From Romanomermis culicivorax (taxonomy: Eukaryota; Nematoda; Enoplea; Mermithida; Mermithidae), in NCBI GenBank assembly GCA_963922205.1, contig CAWUHX010000171.1, positions 682,001-746,000 on the forward strand: a DNA stretch of 64,000 nucleotides, in the 5' to 3' direction. The translations under genes were made by a program, and so were the position numbers. Shown one piece after another: positions 1-10,472 of this stretch. The notes beneath the pieces are model-generated. The model saw nothing but the letters and a program-made list of their open reading frames with translations, was not told the origin of the DNA and did no database searches. Positions within the stretch are counted from its first letter, which is position 1; every line of letters starts with the position of its first letter.

Positions 1-501
1 CTCAGTTCTTTTTTGTTCTCTATCATAAATAAGCTGTTGGTAGATGTCCGAATCACTACCATCAGGATGTAGAATTTTCAACTGCTGGATGTAGTTGGCA
101 TATGAATCTGGCGGGTTTGGCACCCTTTTTAATTCTCTGAAGGAGGACAGTGCAGGACCACCTAGATTAGCTTCCAAAAAAGCTGTTTTGTTGGCCTCTG
201 CATAATTAGGTATGCTCTGATGAACCATGTATTGGTCTAATTTATCAACCCAGTCTGAAAAAGAACCCCCAAATGATCCAGAGAAGACTGGGTGTGGACA
301 AAAACTAAGCACAGGGTCGAACCACATGGGTGATTGCCCATCTGCTCTCTCTCCTACATGTGCTGGTGGATTTTCTAATTTGATATTTATATCATGCAGT
401 CTCCTTGCAAAAGGGTCCATTGCATTATTTAGAGCCCTCTGGATAGTCTCTTCTATCTGAGTGGTCTCCACATCATTGGCATCTTTTGCAAAGCTGAACA
501 T
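1..501 (-). CDS. Retroelement gag-like protein, 5' part, runs off the window
   Basis: An open frame starts at the ATG at 501-499 and stays open for 167 codons to base 1, so the product is partial. The middle carries a gag/capsid-like signature: FSGSFGGSFSDWVDKLDQYM, then KTAFLEANLGGPALSSF, then SYANYIQQL. The pattern 'FxG...W...F/L...L.g.A...F' is seen in LTR-retrotransposon gag proteins of the Ty3/Gypsy and related types. A second short frame begins at an upstream ATG (599-597, MDKIRSSKRALHSL), runs into this one near 500 and is offset by one base. Either the true start is upstream and one indel separates the two, or the upstream frame is leader sequence. No LTR was identified on its 5' side. 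Superfamily assignment is inferred, and BEL/Pao is an alternative. Confidence 0.6.
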   Translation of the reverse strand, partial: MFSFAKDANDVETTQIEETIQRALNNAMDPFARRLHDINIKLENPPAHVGERADGQSPMWFDPVLSFCPHPVFSGSFGGSFSDWVDKLDQYMVHQSIPNYAEANKTAFLEANLGGPALSSFRELKRVPNPPDSYANYIQQLKILHPDGSDSDIYQQLIYDREQKRTE

Positions 502-599
502 TTACTGTGCTGAATGATTTCCAAAAATTGGTCTAAAAGTGGTTTTGTATTTGTGCTTAATGAGTGTAGTGCTCTTTTTGAAGACCTAATCTTATCCAT

Positions 600-2170
600 T
601 GTTTTGTATGTGTGTTGTTTTGAGTACTGTAACAGAATGTGGCTTTTTGGTCATGTGTTTTTTTAACACTGTACCAATTTTATCAGCTGGAAAAAAAGGA
701 AAAAATTAGCCAATTTAAGAACAAAAACTGGAGAAAGTTGCACACTGTCTAATGACAATATTATGCCAGCCTCGCCATATTTTGTCATGGGGCAAATGAC
801 AAACAAAACTTTGATAATTGTTCCTCTAATTGCTACACAAAAATATGCTTTAACTATGTAATAGAACAATAAATGAGCAAATTGAATAATAATTGAAAGA
901 AGAGAGAAAAAACCGTCTTTCTATTTTAACATAAAAATGGAAGACAAATCTTTCTGAAAATTTAACTTCTGAATTTTCGGTTCTTTAGTTGTTGTTAAAC
1001 AGTTTCTCAAGTTTCTATAAGTTGCCATGTTAGATGCTGTTCAGCTAATTTTGAGGTTAAATGTGGACCTTGGAATTGTTAGCCTATTCCTTGGAAAAGT
1101 ATGAACTATTATTAATTATGATTTTTATTTTAAAAGGCGAAAAAGTTTCTTTTTCTTGCTGTGAACACAAAAACTAAGCATGATGCACAATATAAAAAAT
1201 ACAACTCCACACTATGATGAAAGTAGCCAAAATTGTTGAGTTTTGATCTTGTTTGATTTTAAGTTCAAGTACTTGAAACAGCCCTAGTGATTATTAACTG
1301 ATTCCTGTTCTTTTGCTTCATTCATCAGAAATGCTCTTGAAAAAAAGTTTGAATAATCAAGGATAGAAGCAAGAAAATTTAGTATGGTTCAAGAATGAAT
1401 GGCCAAAAACATATCAAAAGTTGATAAGAAGAGCTGCAGCAGAACTTGAGGTACAATCATTTGAGTAAGATTAAAACTGTAGTTTGATGCGATTTTTGCA
1501 ATCAAATTTTTTTTGCCTGCTTCATGGCATCCTTATACTGCTTCAGCTTTCTATTTATACCTTACCTATATTTAACTTAAGCGCAAAATCACAAGCATTC
1601 GATTTACCCTTTCCTCCTGCTTCTACCTTATTTTATTTGCCCATGCCTTCAATTTTGTTTCTAGCCCTTTATTTAACTCTTGAGCACGCAATCACCAGCT
1701 CATTTAGGTTTTTACTCCTGCCTTGACTAAATCAATCACTTTTGGTTTCCACTTTTAGCTTATCTATCATTCCTTTGGCGACATGATTCTATTTCTGCTA
1801 CTCCTAGCAGTCACATTTTTTTGAATTCCCATATAGCATTTGCCATTTTCTACCTTAGTGAAATTCTGTTTTTGAACATTAATCACATTTTCTATCTTTG
1901 AAAAAAATCAGATAGTAATATTTGCCCACATTGCAAAGTTGCTGGACTGAGACACTTCTCATTTAGAGACTTCTCCTTTTAATATGTTCTATTTTCCAGC
2001 TTAGTGCCCCAGTTTTTTACTTGTTTGTTTCAATAAAAAAATCTGACTCTTTTGCCTTCAATTCAAGGTCTCTTTTCTCATTTTGAAATTAATTCCAGAA
2101 AAGTATGAAATTTTCAATAATCATGATCCTTGTTTTGTTGGTGGTTGCAACCACCTCGATCAAATGAAAA
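600..2170. other. AT-rich intergenic stretch, nothing assignable
   Basis: Only short frames without recognisable motifs are present. Poly-A/T runs are common and no paired terminal repeats were noticed. Confidence 0.4.
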
Positions 2171-2174
2171 AAAA

Positions 2175-2545
2175 ACAAACTGGGGCTGGAAGCTGCAGCT
2201 GAAGCCCAAGCATATCTTCAGTCAGCTCATTGGGCTGAGCAGGACCATGTGGCCCCAACAGAGAATGACATGGCAGTCCTAGTGTCCACGGGACATTGTT
2301 TGACTACATCAACTTTGAGTTGGCGGTCTGGCTCTCCCAGTCTGAGTCCTATCCCCCAGCATTCCTGGCCATCTGGCATCACAGGCCTTTGGAGGTGGAG
2401 GCAAGCCAAACGTCAAAGGAGGCATTCCAAGATGCTGGATGCATGAGGCAAGAGTCCAGCGAAACATTTCGAAAATGGCCCCATCAACAATGCTGCAACA
2501 CATGCCCTGGCAGCCCCTGCCACCACCTGCTGCCGTATGAAAAAA
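2175..2545. other. GC-richer island, possible old coding fragment
   Basis: About 370 bases are clearly richer in G+C than the surroundings and are open in more than one frame on both strands (for example a plus frame from 2296 beginning MFDYINFELAVWLSQ). The boundaries coincide with A-runs at 2168 and 2540. I do not recognise a domain. It may be an exon or retroelement fragment. Confidence 0.3.
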
Positions 2546-2666
2546 AAAAAGTTGCTGGTAATTTTTTTTTTCACTTTGCAAGTACATAATTTAGTTATAG
2601 ATGAGCTAGAATCATTTTTTTCATTATAACAGTTGCAACTTATCATTCCACTACAACATTTAAACC

Positions 2667-2908
2667 TATAGTCTGTTTTTTTATAAAACACTTCCAAATA
2701 GAAAAGTGACACAAATCAGTACTGTCATCAAAAGCATTTACAAAGAGCTCTTAGCATAAACTTTTCACTCGAAAAATTTTTGAAAGTGAGGTCAGTATGC
2801 TGACAAATTTCCAGTCCTATACAGTCTTTCAAAAAATTTTGAAAATCTCAAATACGACTTAATTTCCACTTTCATAATTTAGAAGCATTTCAAGAAAAAC
2901 AGACTATA
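2667..2908. mobile_element. MITE family G, copy 1 (TIR TATAGTCTGTTTTT)
   Basis: Perfect 14-bp terminal inverted repeats TATAGTCTGTTTTT (2667-2680) and AAAAACAGACTATA (2895-2908) bound a 242-bp AT-rich segment with no coding. The ends sit on TA, as expected for Tc1/mariner-type MITEs. The same internal sequence recurs at 4353-4600 and 51135-51360, and in part before 17020. Confidence 0.75.
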
Positions 2909-3732
2909 GAACTAAGTTTCTTAATTCACTGATTCTACAAAACCTGTGGCCAATGATACATTCTTTACAGAAATAAGGTATTGCTTGTATCAACTTTTCG
3001 ATTTCATCATCAGTCACAATTCACAAGATTTAGATTTGTAGCAAATGCTTAATCTGGGTCACTCGGTCATAAAGCCCTGCATGGAGGGTTTTTTCCATCC
3101 AAGTTGATCTGTACCATACCGAGTTCATAGAATCCTAGTAAACAATCTCCCTTTTGAACCACTTTTAATAATACAATCACATAAAGAAATCTGCACCATA
3201 AGAAAAGTTACATAAAAGTTTTCCATGCAAGCAGAAAAAATCCTCTGCCATGAAAAAACAGCCCGTATCAATCAGGATTTTTTGAACACTCAAGTTAAAC
3301 ATTTGTGGAAGATTGAATCTGTTTGATGTACTATTACTGAATATTGAAGAAGAATATCACTGATACTAACACATTTTGAGAAATAAGGATAGAGTATTAT
3401 GCATGAGGCACACAGTTTGTGCAGAGAAATCCGAATTTTAAATGATTTGAAGCTTAATATTATAACTTGTATTGGTTTGTTTTTAAGGCCAAAAAGTTGC
3501 AGATAAAGAAACTGGCATTCGCACTGGAGCTGTGGCAGGGGCACGTGGAGTGGCCGATGTGGCCTCAGAAGTATTGTACTAATGATAATTTTATTTTCTG
3601 ATTTGTCATTCCCTCTTCATTAACACATAGGCAAAAAAAATGATAAATTCTTTGGCAACAAAGGATGATATAAAAAAGCTACTCACTTAAGAGGAGTGAG
3701 TTCTACCATGCCTATCATTTTATGTGAGATAA

Positions 3733-3930
3733 CTGAAGATCGAAAAATTATGCTATTCAAAATGGAGAAGAGAAGATCCAGAAGAGCATGATGATATGGA
3801 TGAGGTGGAGGAGAAAAAGGAATCCGGCCATGAACAAGATTCTTGTATCAGTGTTAATGGCCCTCCTATAAAGCAGGAGCTAGAATCACCCAAAAAAAAG
3901 ATTATTATTGATTCAAAGAATTTTTTTTAA
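3733..3930 (+). pseudogene. Acidic/lysine-rich coding remnant, unknown
   Basis: A 65-codon frame without its own ATG lies between TAA stops. It reads as acidic residues (DPEEHDDMDEVEEKKESG) followed by a short IKQELESPKKK stretch, which resembles a sumoylation-type motif plus basic cluster. Low-complexity composition limits confidence. It may be an exon fragment of a repeat-borne gene. Function unknown. Confidence 0.25.
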
Positions 3931-4352
3931 GTATACTTTAGGTTTCAATAAAATGATGACTGTTTGATAAAATCATAACCATCAAAGATTTCATTTTGAT
4001 CAAGTGATGAGTTCCAAATATAAGTCCTTTCATGGTTTCATATTAGGACACTAGTCTAGAAATGTGGAGAATGTACACAGAGTATTAAATATAACTCTAG
4101 AAAGAATTTTCGATGTTCATATCTTTGATGACTATGAATCAGTTTTAAACGCATTTTCATCGGTTCCTATGGAGCCAATGACTGTGGAGTCACTATGTGG
4201 TTATCTTATTTTCTGTTCCATCTTCTACTATTCATTTGTGTGATGTGTATAATTTTCCATCGAGATTCAGAAAGCATCAGAGTACTATTTTTGTCAGGAA
4301 CTGGCACACATGTGATCTGTGCATATCACTACAGGTGTCAGCTAGAGAAGCC

Positions 4353-4600
4353 TATAGTCTAATTTTTATAAAGTGCTTCCCAATAAAAAAAGTGACACAA
4401 ATCACTACTGCCATCAAAATTGTTTACATGGAGTTCTTATCATGAAATTTTGCACTCAAAAAATTGTTAAAAGTGATGTCAGTATGAAGAAATTCCCAGT
4501 TCTACATGGTATACGGTTGATCAGAACATTGTGAAAATCTGGAATACTACTTGCTTTCCACTTTCATTATTTGGAATCAATTATAGAAAAACAGATTATA
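4353..4600. mobile_element. MITE family G, copy 2
   Basis: Starts TATAGTCTAATTTTTATAAA and ends AGAAAAACAGATTATA. The internal sequence aligns with 2667-2908, including the shared words AAGTGACACAAATCA and CATCAAAA. It is diverged and so older than a recent burst. Confidence 0.65.
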
Positions 4601-5099
4601 GAATCTGATTTTCGAGCACTATTTTGTTTAAATATTCTTGGTACAGGTTTGTTTGAGAGTTACACTCAAGTATGTAAAGAATCTATCTTACATTTAAAAA
4701 ATTTGGGTACAAATTTTTTTAATGAAAGATAGATTCACCTAAGACAAGCTCAATCATGATCAAAATAGAATCATAGGTGTTACCAATGATGACTTCTTCA
4801 CCAAAAATTTTTTTCCAGCAATGCCTGGTGGAATGATCTCGATTCTACTGAACATGTTGATGCTCATATCACCTCATCTTGGTAATGTAATAATTCAGGA
4901 AATCAATTCAGACAATCCAAGGAGGCCAGAGAAAAACGGATTTGTTGAGCTAATTGCATATGGTGGACATAATAGAAATACTCCGCTTTAGAACATCATC
5001 TCTACCACAGCATAAAAAATCAACCCGTACACAAATATGTCCAAATAGAAATTACAATTGGCACTATGAATGACATTTGTCAAGCCAACAGTATTCTAG

Positions 5100-6527
5100 A
5101 TGACTTTTCAACTGATGGTATGAATGAAGAAATAATTTCCATGTCCGATGTACAGTCAACACAAATGTTTACTTCAGAGACTCAGATTGGAAGAGATTGG
5201 GAAACTACATCATTTTTCAAGTCTTAATGAATACCTTATATTCAGGAGCACAAAAAAAGAATCATACCGGTCAAAGCCATCGAGGAAAATCATGTTTGGT
5301 CTGAGTATTTGCCAAATGAGGAAAATCCTGGTCAATCGACTTTCAGATATAGACTATCCACAAAGTACTTTGACAATTCAAGTTAGATGTGTGATTCCAT
5401 CCAGGAGTAACTGATCCTGCTGGCATCTTAAAGAAATCATAGGAGTCCAATCCATTGTTAATTGTTGTGCATCAAAAACAAAGTTTGCATCTATCAATAA
5501 TCAGGAAACTCCAGCAGAAAACCTCAGATAGACTACCTGAGCAATTCAAGCAAAAACAGAAAGAAATGGAGCAAGAGAAGATGGGACAGTATGCAGTGAC
5601 AAGGTGAATTGTGCGATCTGTGTTAGAGGAGTCAAAATGAACCTGCTATTTTTGTCACATTCAAAAATGATTGAATTATAAGAATTAAATGGGATTAGTC
5701 TAGGATACCACCATTCAGTTACATAGCTGCACCGGGAAGACGGGAGTAATAAGCCAAAAAATACATGAAATCTTGATAAAGCATTTGACGAAAAAATGCA
5801 TGAAATCTTGATAAAGCATCTACAGATGCAAGATGGAATCACTACTTGATAGTCTACTTTCAAGCTTTGGAAGAAATACTTTAAAGATATATTTCTATAA
5901 ACTCATCTTGCCTGATGCTGATGAGACTGCACTTGGATTTTTGTATATTTACTCAAATCCTGGGAAGGTAAATCACATGGATTCTTAAGATATATCAAAA
6001 CTAACTTGCATGGTTCTGTTCCTGATGGTGCAGCAGTTAAGCCAGGAAAGAATAATGGCTTATTTAACTATTAAATGACATGATGTCAAATGGTTCATTT
6101 GCAATTCATTGCATGGCTCATCATTCACACTTAGCAATAGGCAGGGCATTTGCAGCAATTTCATATTTTGAATGATTTGAGGAAACATTCAATGGACTGC
6201 ACAATTTTTACAATAAGCATGGCCACAAGTGGAGAGCTCATCCATGCCAACTTGCTAATGTACTTGATGTGAAAATGAATGATCTTTGAGGTGCAATGGA
6301 TTACTTCAGAATTAAATGCTCTGAAGAATCTGAATCAATCTTGGGCTTTAGTTGTTACTGATTTAGTATCTATTTTGGCTGATAAATTCTTCAATGAGTT
6401 AACCAGTAATCAAGCAAGAGCCATATCGAAAAAGTTAACAAATAAGAATTTCCTTCTGATTTTACAATTTACAGCAGATATGCTTTTCATGCTCTTACAC
6501 TGGTCCAACCGAATACAGCAAAGGTAA
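5100..6527 (+). pseudogene. Decayed hAT-superfamily transposase (KIAA1586/DUF4371-like)
   Basis: Several successive plus-strand blocks in changing frames resemble the animal hAT-derived KIAA1586-like family. Around 5275-5385 there is VWSEYLPNEENPG with TFRYRLSTKYFD. Around 5900-6070 there is LILPDADETALGFLYIYSNP then DGAAVKPGKN. Around 6080-6285 there is a HCMAHHSHLAIGRAF block followed by FEETFNGLHNFYNKH, interrupted by an in-frame TGA. From 6297 to 6527 an open stretch contains WITSELNALKNLNQSW and AISKKLTNKNFLLIL, the typical end of this domain region. Frame changes and stops mean it is dead. Family identification rests on remembered motif order. No terminal repeats were located. Confidence 0.6.
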
Positions 6528-6883
6528 GCACATTTGAATAGCCATTAAAAAAACAGATAGCTCAAATAAAAGTCAATTACAAAACTATGATTTTTTTATA
6601 TTTGATGAAATAATCAAAAATATAGTCTACCTAATAGATCAATTGATATTGAGCGATCAAAATCTTCAAATCATGCATTGAGTCAGAAAATTGTTCTTTT
6701 CTGTCATCAGGTATATATCATTTCTTGGCACTGCATGGAAAAACTATTCTATGGATCTTGATGAGTCTAAACATTTATGGCTGCTTGATGATATTTTATG
6801 GTCTTCTGTCGATATATTACACAATAAATAAAATCATTTTCAGAGCTGCAGTCCTGGTTGGTATGGAAAAATAGCATGATCAG

Positions 6884-7216
6884 ATGTTGCAAACCTTTGA
6901 GGAAATAGAAAAAACAGATGGAAGCTACTTCAGTTACTACTTGAACACTGTGGTATGCTCTGGAGCATTAACAAGAAAATGCTCACTAGATAATTATTGC
7001 AATCCAAATCTGGAGATAGAAAATCCCACACAAAACAATGGAGTGGAAGTATATCATGTCAACCAAACAAAGCCTTATTATGGACGGATGCCCCAAATTA
7101 TAGAAGGACCATCCAACAAATGTGGCAAAATACAAACCCACAAAGATGGAACAATGAAGCATGAAATCAGGTACAATTTGAGAAGTCGCAAAATAAACGA
7201 GGATGTTCAATTCTAG
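6884..7216 (+). CDS. LTR-retrotransposon integrase C-terminal region (3' end of pol)
   Basis: An open frame ends at TAG 7214-7216 with RYNLRSRKINEDVQF. A terminal 'YNLRSR' tail and an upstream VYHVNQTKPYYGR segment are characteristic of the integrase C-terminus (GPY/F-like, 'vhvnrLKpYy') of Ty3/Gypsy-like elements. The stop is followed immediately by a purine tract and an LTR-like sequence on the same strand, which confirms the orientation. The reverse transcriptase and integrase core that should precede it are not visible. Upstream lies the hAT remnant and AT-rich sequence, so the element is 5'-truncated or rearranged. Confidence 0.65.
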   Translation: MLQTFEEIEKTDGSYFSYYLNTVVCSGALTRKCSLDNYCNPNLEIENPTQNNGVEVYHVNQTKPYYGRMPQIIEGPSNKCGKIQTHKDGTMKHEIRYNLRSRKINEDVQF

Positions 7217-7227
7217 AAGGAGAGGAA
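7217..7227 (+). other. Polypurine tract of the LTR element
   Basis: AAGGAGAGGAA, purines only, lies between the pol stop codon and the TG that opens the putative 3' LTR. This is the expected place for plus-strand priming. Confidence 0.6.
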
Positions 7228-8182
7228 TGTCAAGCAAAAGTGAAAATTCAAACATAAATTTTAGTAGTGTTTGTGAGAAAAGCATGTAAATTTGGCGATT
7301 CAAGTCAATTCCTACTGTAGTTATTTTATTATTATCTTAATTTTTATCGCTTCGCTTAAATTTTGCACATATGGAACCCAAACTGAAAATATTATCAATC
7401 ATGCAAACCTAATCTCGAAAGATAACTTATAAACCTAATGAACCTTGAAATATCGGTTCAGTGGGAAATAAAAATACTGTACAAAGTAAGTATCAAAAGG
7501 TTCCGACCATATGGGATCTTCTAAGGGTTCAAAAATATATGTTGTATAAAATAAATGGGAGTTAAGGCCGATCTTAAATACAGGCCTCCTAAAACAAGAT
7601 GAACTACTAGAAATGGAAGCAGATGGGTCAAAAGAGGCAAATAATCGCCTATACCTCTTAGATAAAAATACAGTAACCTTTGCTCCTGCTAGAGCACACA
7701 CATATGGTGTGAAATAAACAAAAACAAACATTAATCAAAAGATAAGATAGCAGAAGTTAATTAAACCAATCTGGCATGAAAAGCTGTATATAAGAGCCTG
7801 TAACTCTTATCCTCAGTTCAGTTCCGGTTCAGTCCATTCCAGCTCGTTCAGTTCAGTATCTTCAGTCCAGTTCAGTTCATTACTGCATTTTATTTCGTTC
7901 ATTTATTTGAATCCTTTACTTATTTCTATACATATATATCATTTTATCGATAAATATGTACCACTAACAGTACCTGAAGAATAGGTTTACGCCCTATTTA
8001 TTTCCAAGTATGTACTAGTGTATATTAAATTTGATAAGTTTCCAATAAATCTTGAAATTACAAATCCACTTGTTAAACTACCCAAGGACATAAGTATTCA
8101 GGGGCCAAATACCTGCATATCAAATTGTGTTATCCTTACAGTACTCCTACCTAGTTTTCTTTTAAGAACTTAGACCCTGACA
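7228..8182 (+). repeat. Putative 3' LTR
   Basis: Begins TGTCA (7228-7232) directly after the polypurine tract and can be closed by the inverted pentamer TGACA at 8178-8182. It contains a TATATAAGAG promoter-like box near 7788 and a CAGTTCAGT-rich stretch at about 7815-7885. No second copy is present in the window, so the 3' boundary is inferred from the TG..CA rule only. Confidence 0.5.
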
Positions 8183-8479
8183 CTGTCAGGAATAGTCCGA
8201 AAGATAGTTTTCATGATCTACAAGTTCCCTCAAACCTTACTGAGCTGAAAGCACTTTCCAAAAAGTATCAGTGGGAAGGCAGATGAGTTTTCCCCTATAA
8301 AAAACGCCTTGGACTTCAAAATTGTAGCATTTTTAACCAAAGCAACAGTTGAATATTTCCCCTTGGAAGGGAAAATGAAAAACATTTGTCAGGGGAAAAA
8401 CAAACTGGTTCTTCCCTTCGGACCTCGAAATTTGTAGTATTAGTCACTGAACAAGAAGGGGCTTTTCCCTTTCTTAAGA

Positions 8480-8718
8480 CCAATACTTGAAAAATTGGAA
8501 AATTTATAAGTGAGGCATCAGTCAATTTTTCCCCTTTTGAAGGAACAAATCTTTTGGAAAAATGAAACATAGATTAACTACCAGCCTACTATTTAAAAAC
8601 CAATTCTTGAAAAATTGGAAAATTTATAAGTGAAGCATCAGTCAGTTTTTCCATTTGGGATGGAACATATCTGGAAAAATGAAATATAGAATACCTACCA
8701 GCCTAGTGTATTTTCCCA
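8480..8718. repeat. Tandem duplication, two units of about 119 bp
   Basis: The segment starting ACCAATACTTGAAAAATTGG near 8480 is repeated from about 8599 (ACCAATTCTTGAAAAATTGG). Both units run through a GCATCAGTCA word and an ACCTACCAGCCTA-like end. Confidence 0.65.
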
Positions 8719-8900
8719 TTTCCAAAGACAGAAGACTTCTACCCCAAGCCATTTTTCCAGAGCTGAATGCCTGTTTCTCAGAGAACTTTTCCTCATCAAG
8801 CTCTTGGAAACCTCATGTAGATGCCACTATAAACTGTTGGAATTTCCATGAAGTGTTATTTCTTTGTGTCAGAAGCATCTACCAAGTGTAGCTCAGCTTG

Positions 8901-9090
8901 ATCTGACAGACAGGGCGATTCTGACAGATAGTGAGACCTTTCTGATGGATAGTCTATCTTTCAGAAATGGTCTGACAGATAGTTTTACATTTCTGACGGA
9001 TAGTCTATCTGTCAGAAATGGTCTGATGGATAGTTTTGCATTTCTGATGGATAGTCTATCTGTCAGAAATGGTCTGACAGATAGTTTTCA
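8901..9090. repeat. 51-bp minisatellite with built-in 12-bp hairpin
   Basis: Units of 51 bp alternate TCTGACAGATAG and CTATCTGTCAGA words. Successive units at about 8971-9021 and 9022-9072 differ at few positions. CTATCTGTCAGA-AATGG-TCTGACAGATAG forms a perfect 12-bp stem with a 5-nt loop. The period is a multiple of three, so an open frame passes through it. I read that frame as a by-product rather than a gene. Confidence 0.7.
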
Positions 9091-9119
9091 TGGTCTGGAA
9101 GTTTCTGACTCTTACTGAT

Positions 9120-10450
9120 TGCCACTAAGTCTTAAATCTCAGTCATTGCCACCAAGTGTCAGAATCTCCATTCAAAATCAAGTTGTCACTACATCACTTG
9201 TGTCCCTCCACAAAAAAAGAAAAGTGTGTATCAGTCACAACAGAATACTAGCAAGCTTGGATCTTGCAAGTAAGCTGTAGTGTTCACTGGGCACCAACAA
9301 CTGTTGAGGCTACACACATGCCCAGAAAAAAAGTTTGTTTTGTCATCTTCGACAACCTGCAATAGAAAAAAAATTATAGACATAGAAATGATACAACAAT
9401 TACAAAAAGTTGAGAGCCTAAATCTAGATTTAAATCAAAATTGAGTAATTACAGGTGACTACTTTAAAAGGCCTTAAATAACTGATCTTTTTGAGTAAAT
9501 GACAAAATTTCAACATTTTGAGTTGCCAATTGAGTAACCTGAGTAAAAATGAAACAAAGTACCAAATTCCTACCATATATCAGCTTTAATGGAGCAGTTG
9601 AAAGGCTTTCAAATTCATGGATATTCTTGATCCCAAGGACAATGCATATAGATAATTATGAACCTAAAAAATATGTTATTTAGATTTCAAATATGTTGAC
9701 TTGGGGGAAAAATAATTTCAGAATATCTACACACACATGATCTGAAGAAGTTGCACACTACTATGGAATTTTTTATTATTTAGAAAAAGGCAAAATTTAA
9801 ATAGGCAATTCAATACCGCCATTGTATACCATTTCCTCATTGTTGCTGACAGGCAGCTCAATTTCATCAGTTTCTTGGGCATTTTGTTCCATCTGTAAAG
9901 CAAAGTTACTAAGAGGGAGGTATATATATATATATATGATTTGCATTTTTTATGGTTCTGTACTTGTGCTTGGAACTGAACGGGCAAGGTTCAATTAACA
10001 CAAGCCTGGTCCCTCGTATTGCTCCCCAGGTGGAAAAAGGAACGAGCTTCCCTGACTAAGTGCTTTCAAGCTAAGTATCCACCCATAGTTTTCCATCAAA
10101 TAATTTTTGGCCCGGGTGACAAATTCGCTGACTCTCACCTAAGTGAAACAATTGCGACATAAATATACTATACACATCCTTTCATATAGATTAAGAATTT
10201 ACCTCAGCTCCCAAATGAAACTCGAGAATCATCTGAACAGTTTCACAGATGATTCAACGCTCCTCCTCTATTAGGCCAACCATATGGACTGCTTTGAGCT
10301 AAAGTATTCTGTGAGCAAGGAAATATTTTTCAAATTTTTTTTGACAATAGAAAATAGAGTCCTAAAACTTTTAGATGCAATTCAAGCAAAACACTCTGAT
10401 AAAAATTTATTTGATTTAAAAACTATTACAACAATGATTTTTTAAGCTTA
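9120..10450. other. Non-coding stretch with short simple repeat
   Basis: No supported gene. A GCCACCAAGTGTCAGAATCT word lies at about 9148-9167 and has a relative at 13960. A (TA)n tract lies at 9921-9937. Confidence 0.4.
9921..9937. repeat. (TA)n microsatellite
   Basis: Eight and a half consecutive TA dinucleotides. Confidence 0.8.
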
Positions 10451-10472
10451 GAATGAAACCACTTGTCCTTGT

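Noticed and set aside
8864..9118. Protein-coding gene with 17-residue repeats
   Set aside because: The frame exists because the minisatellite period is a multiple of three. There is no flanking coding or splice structure.
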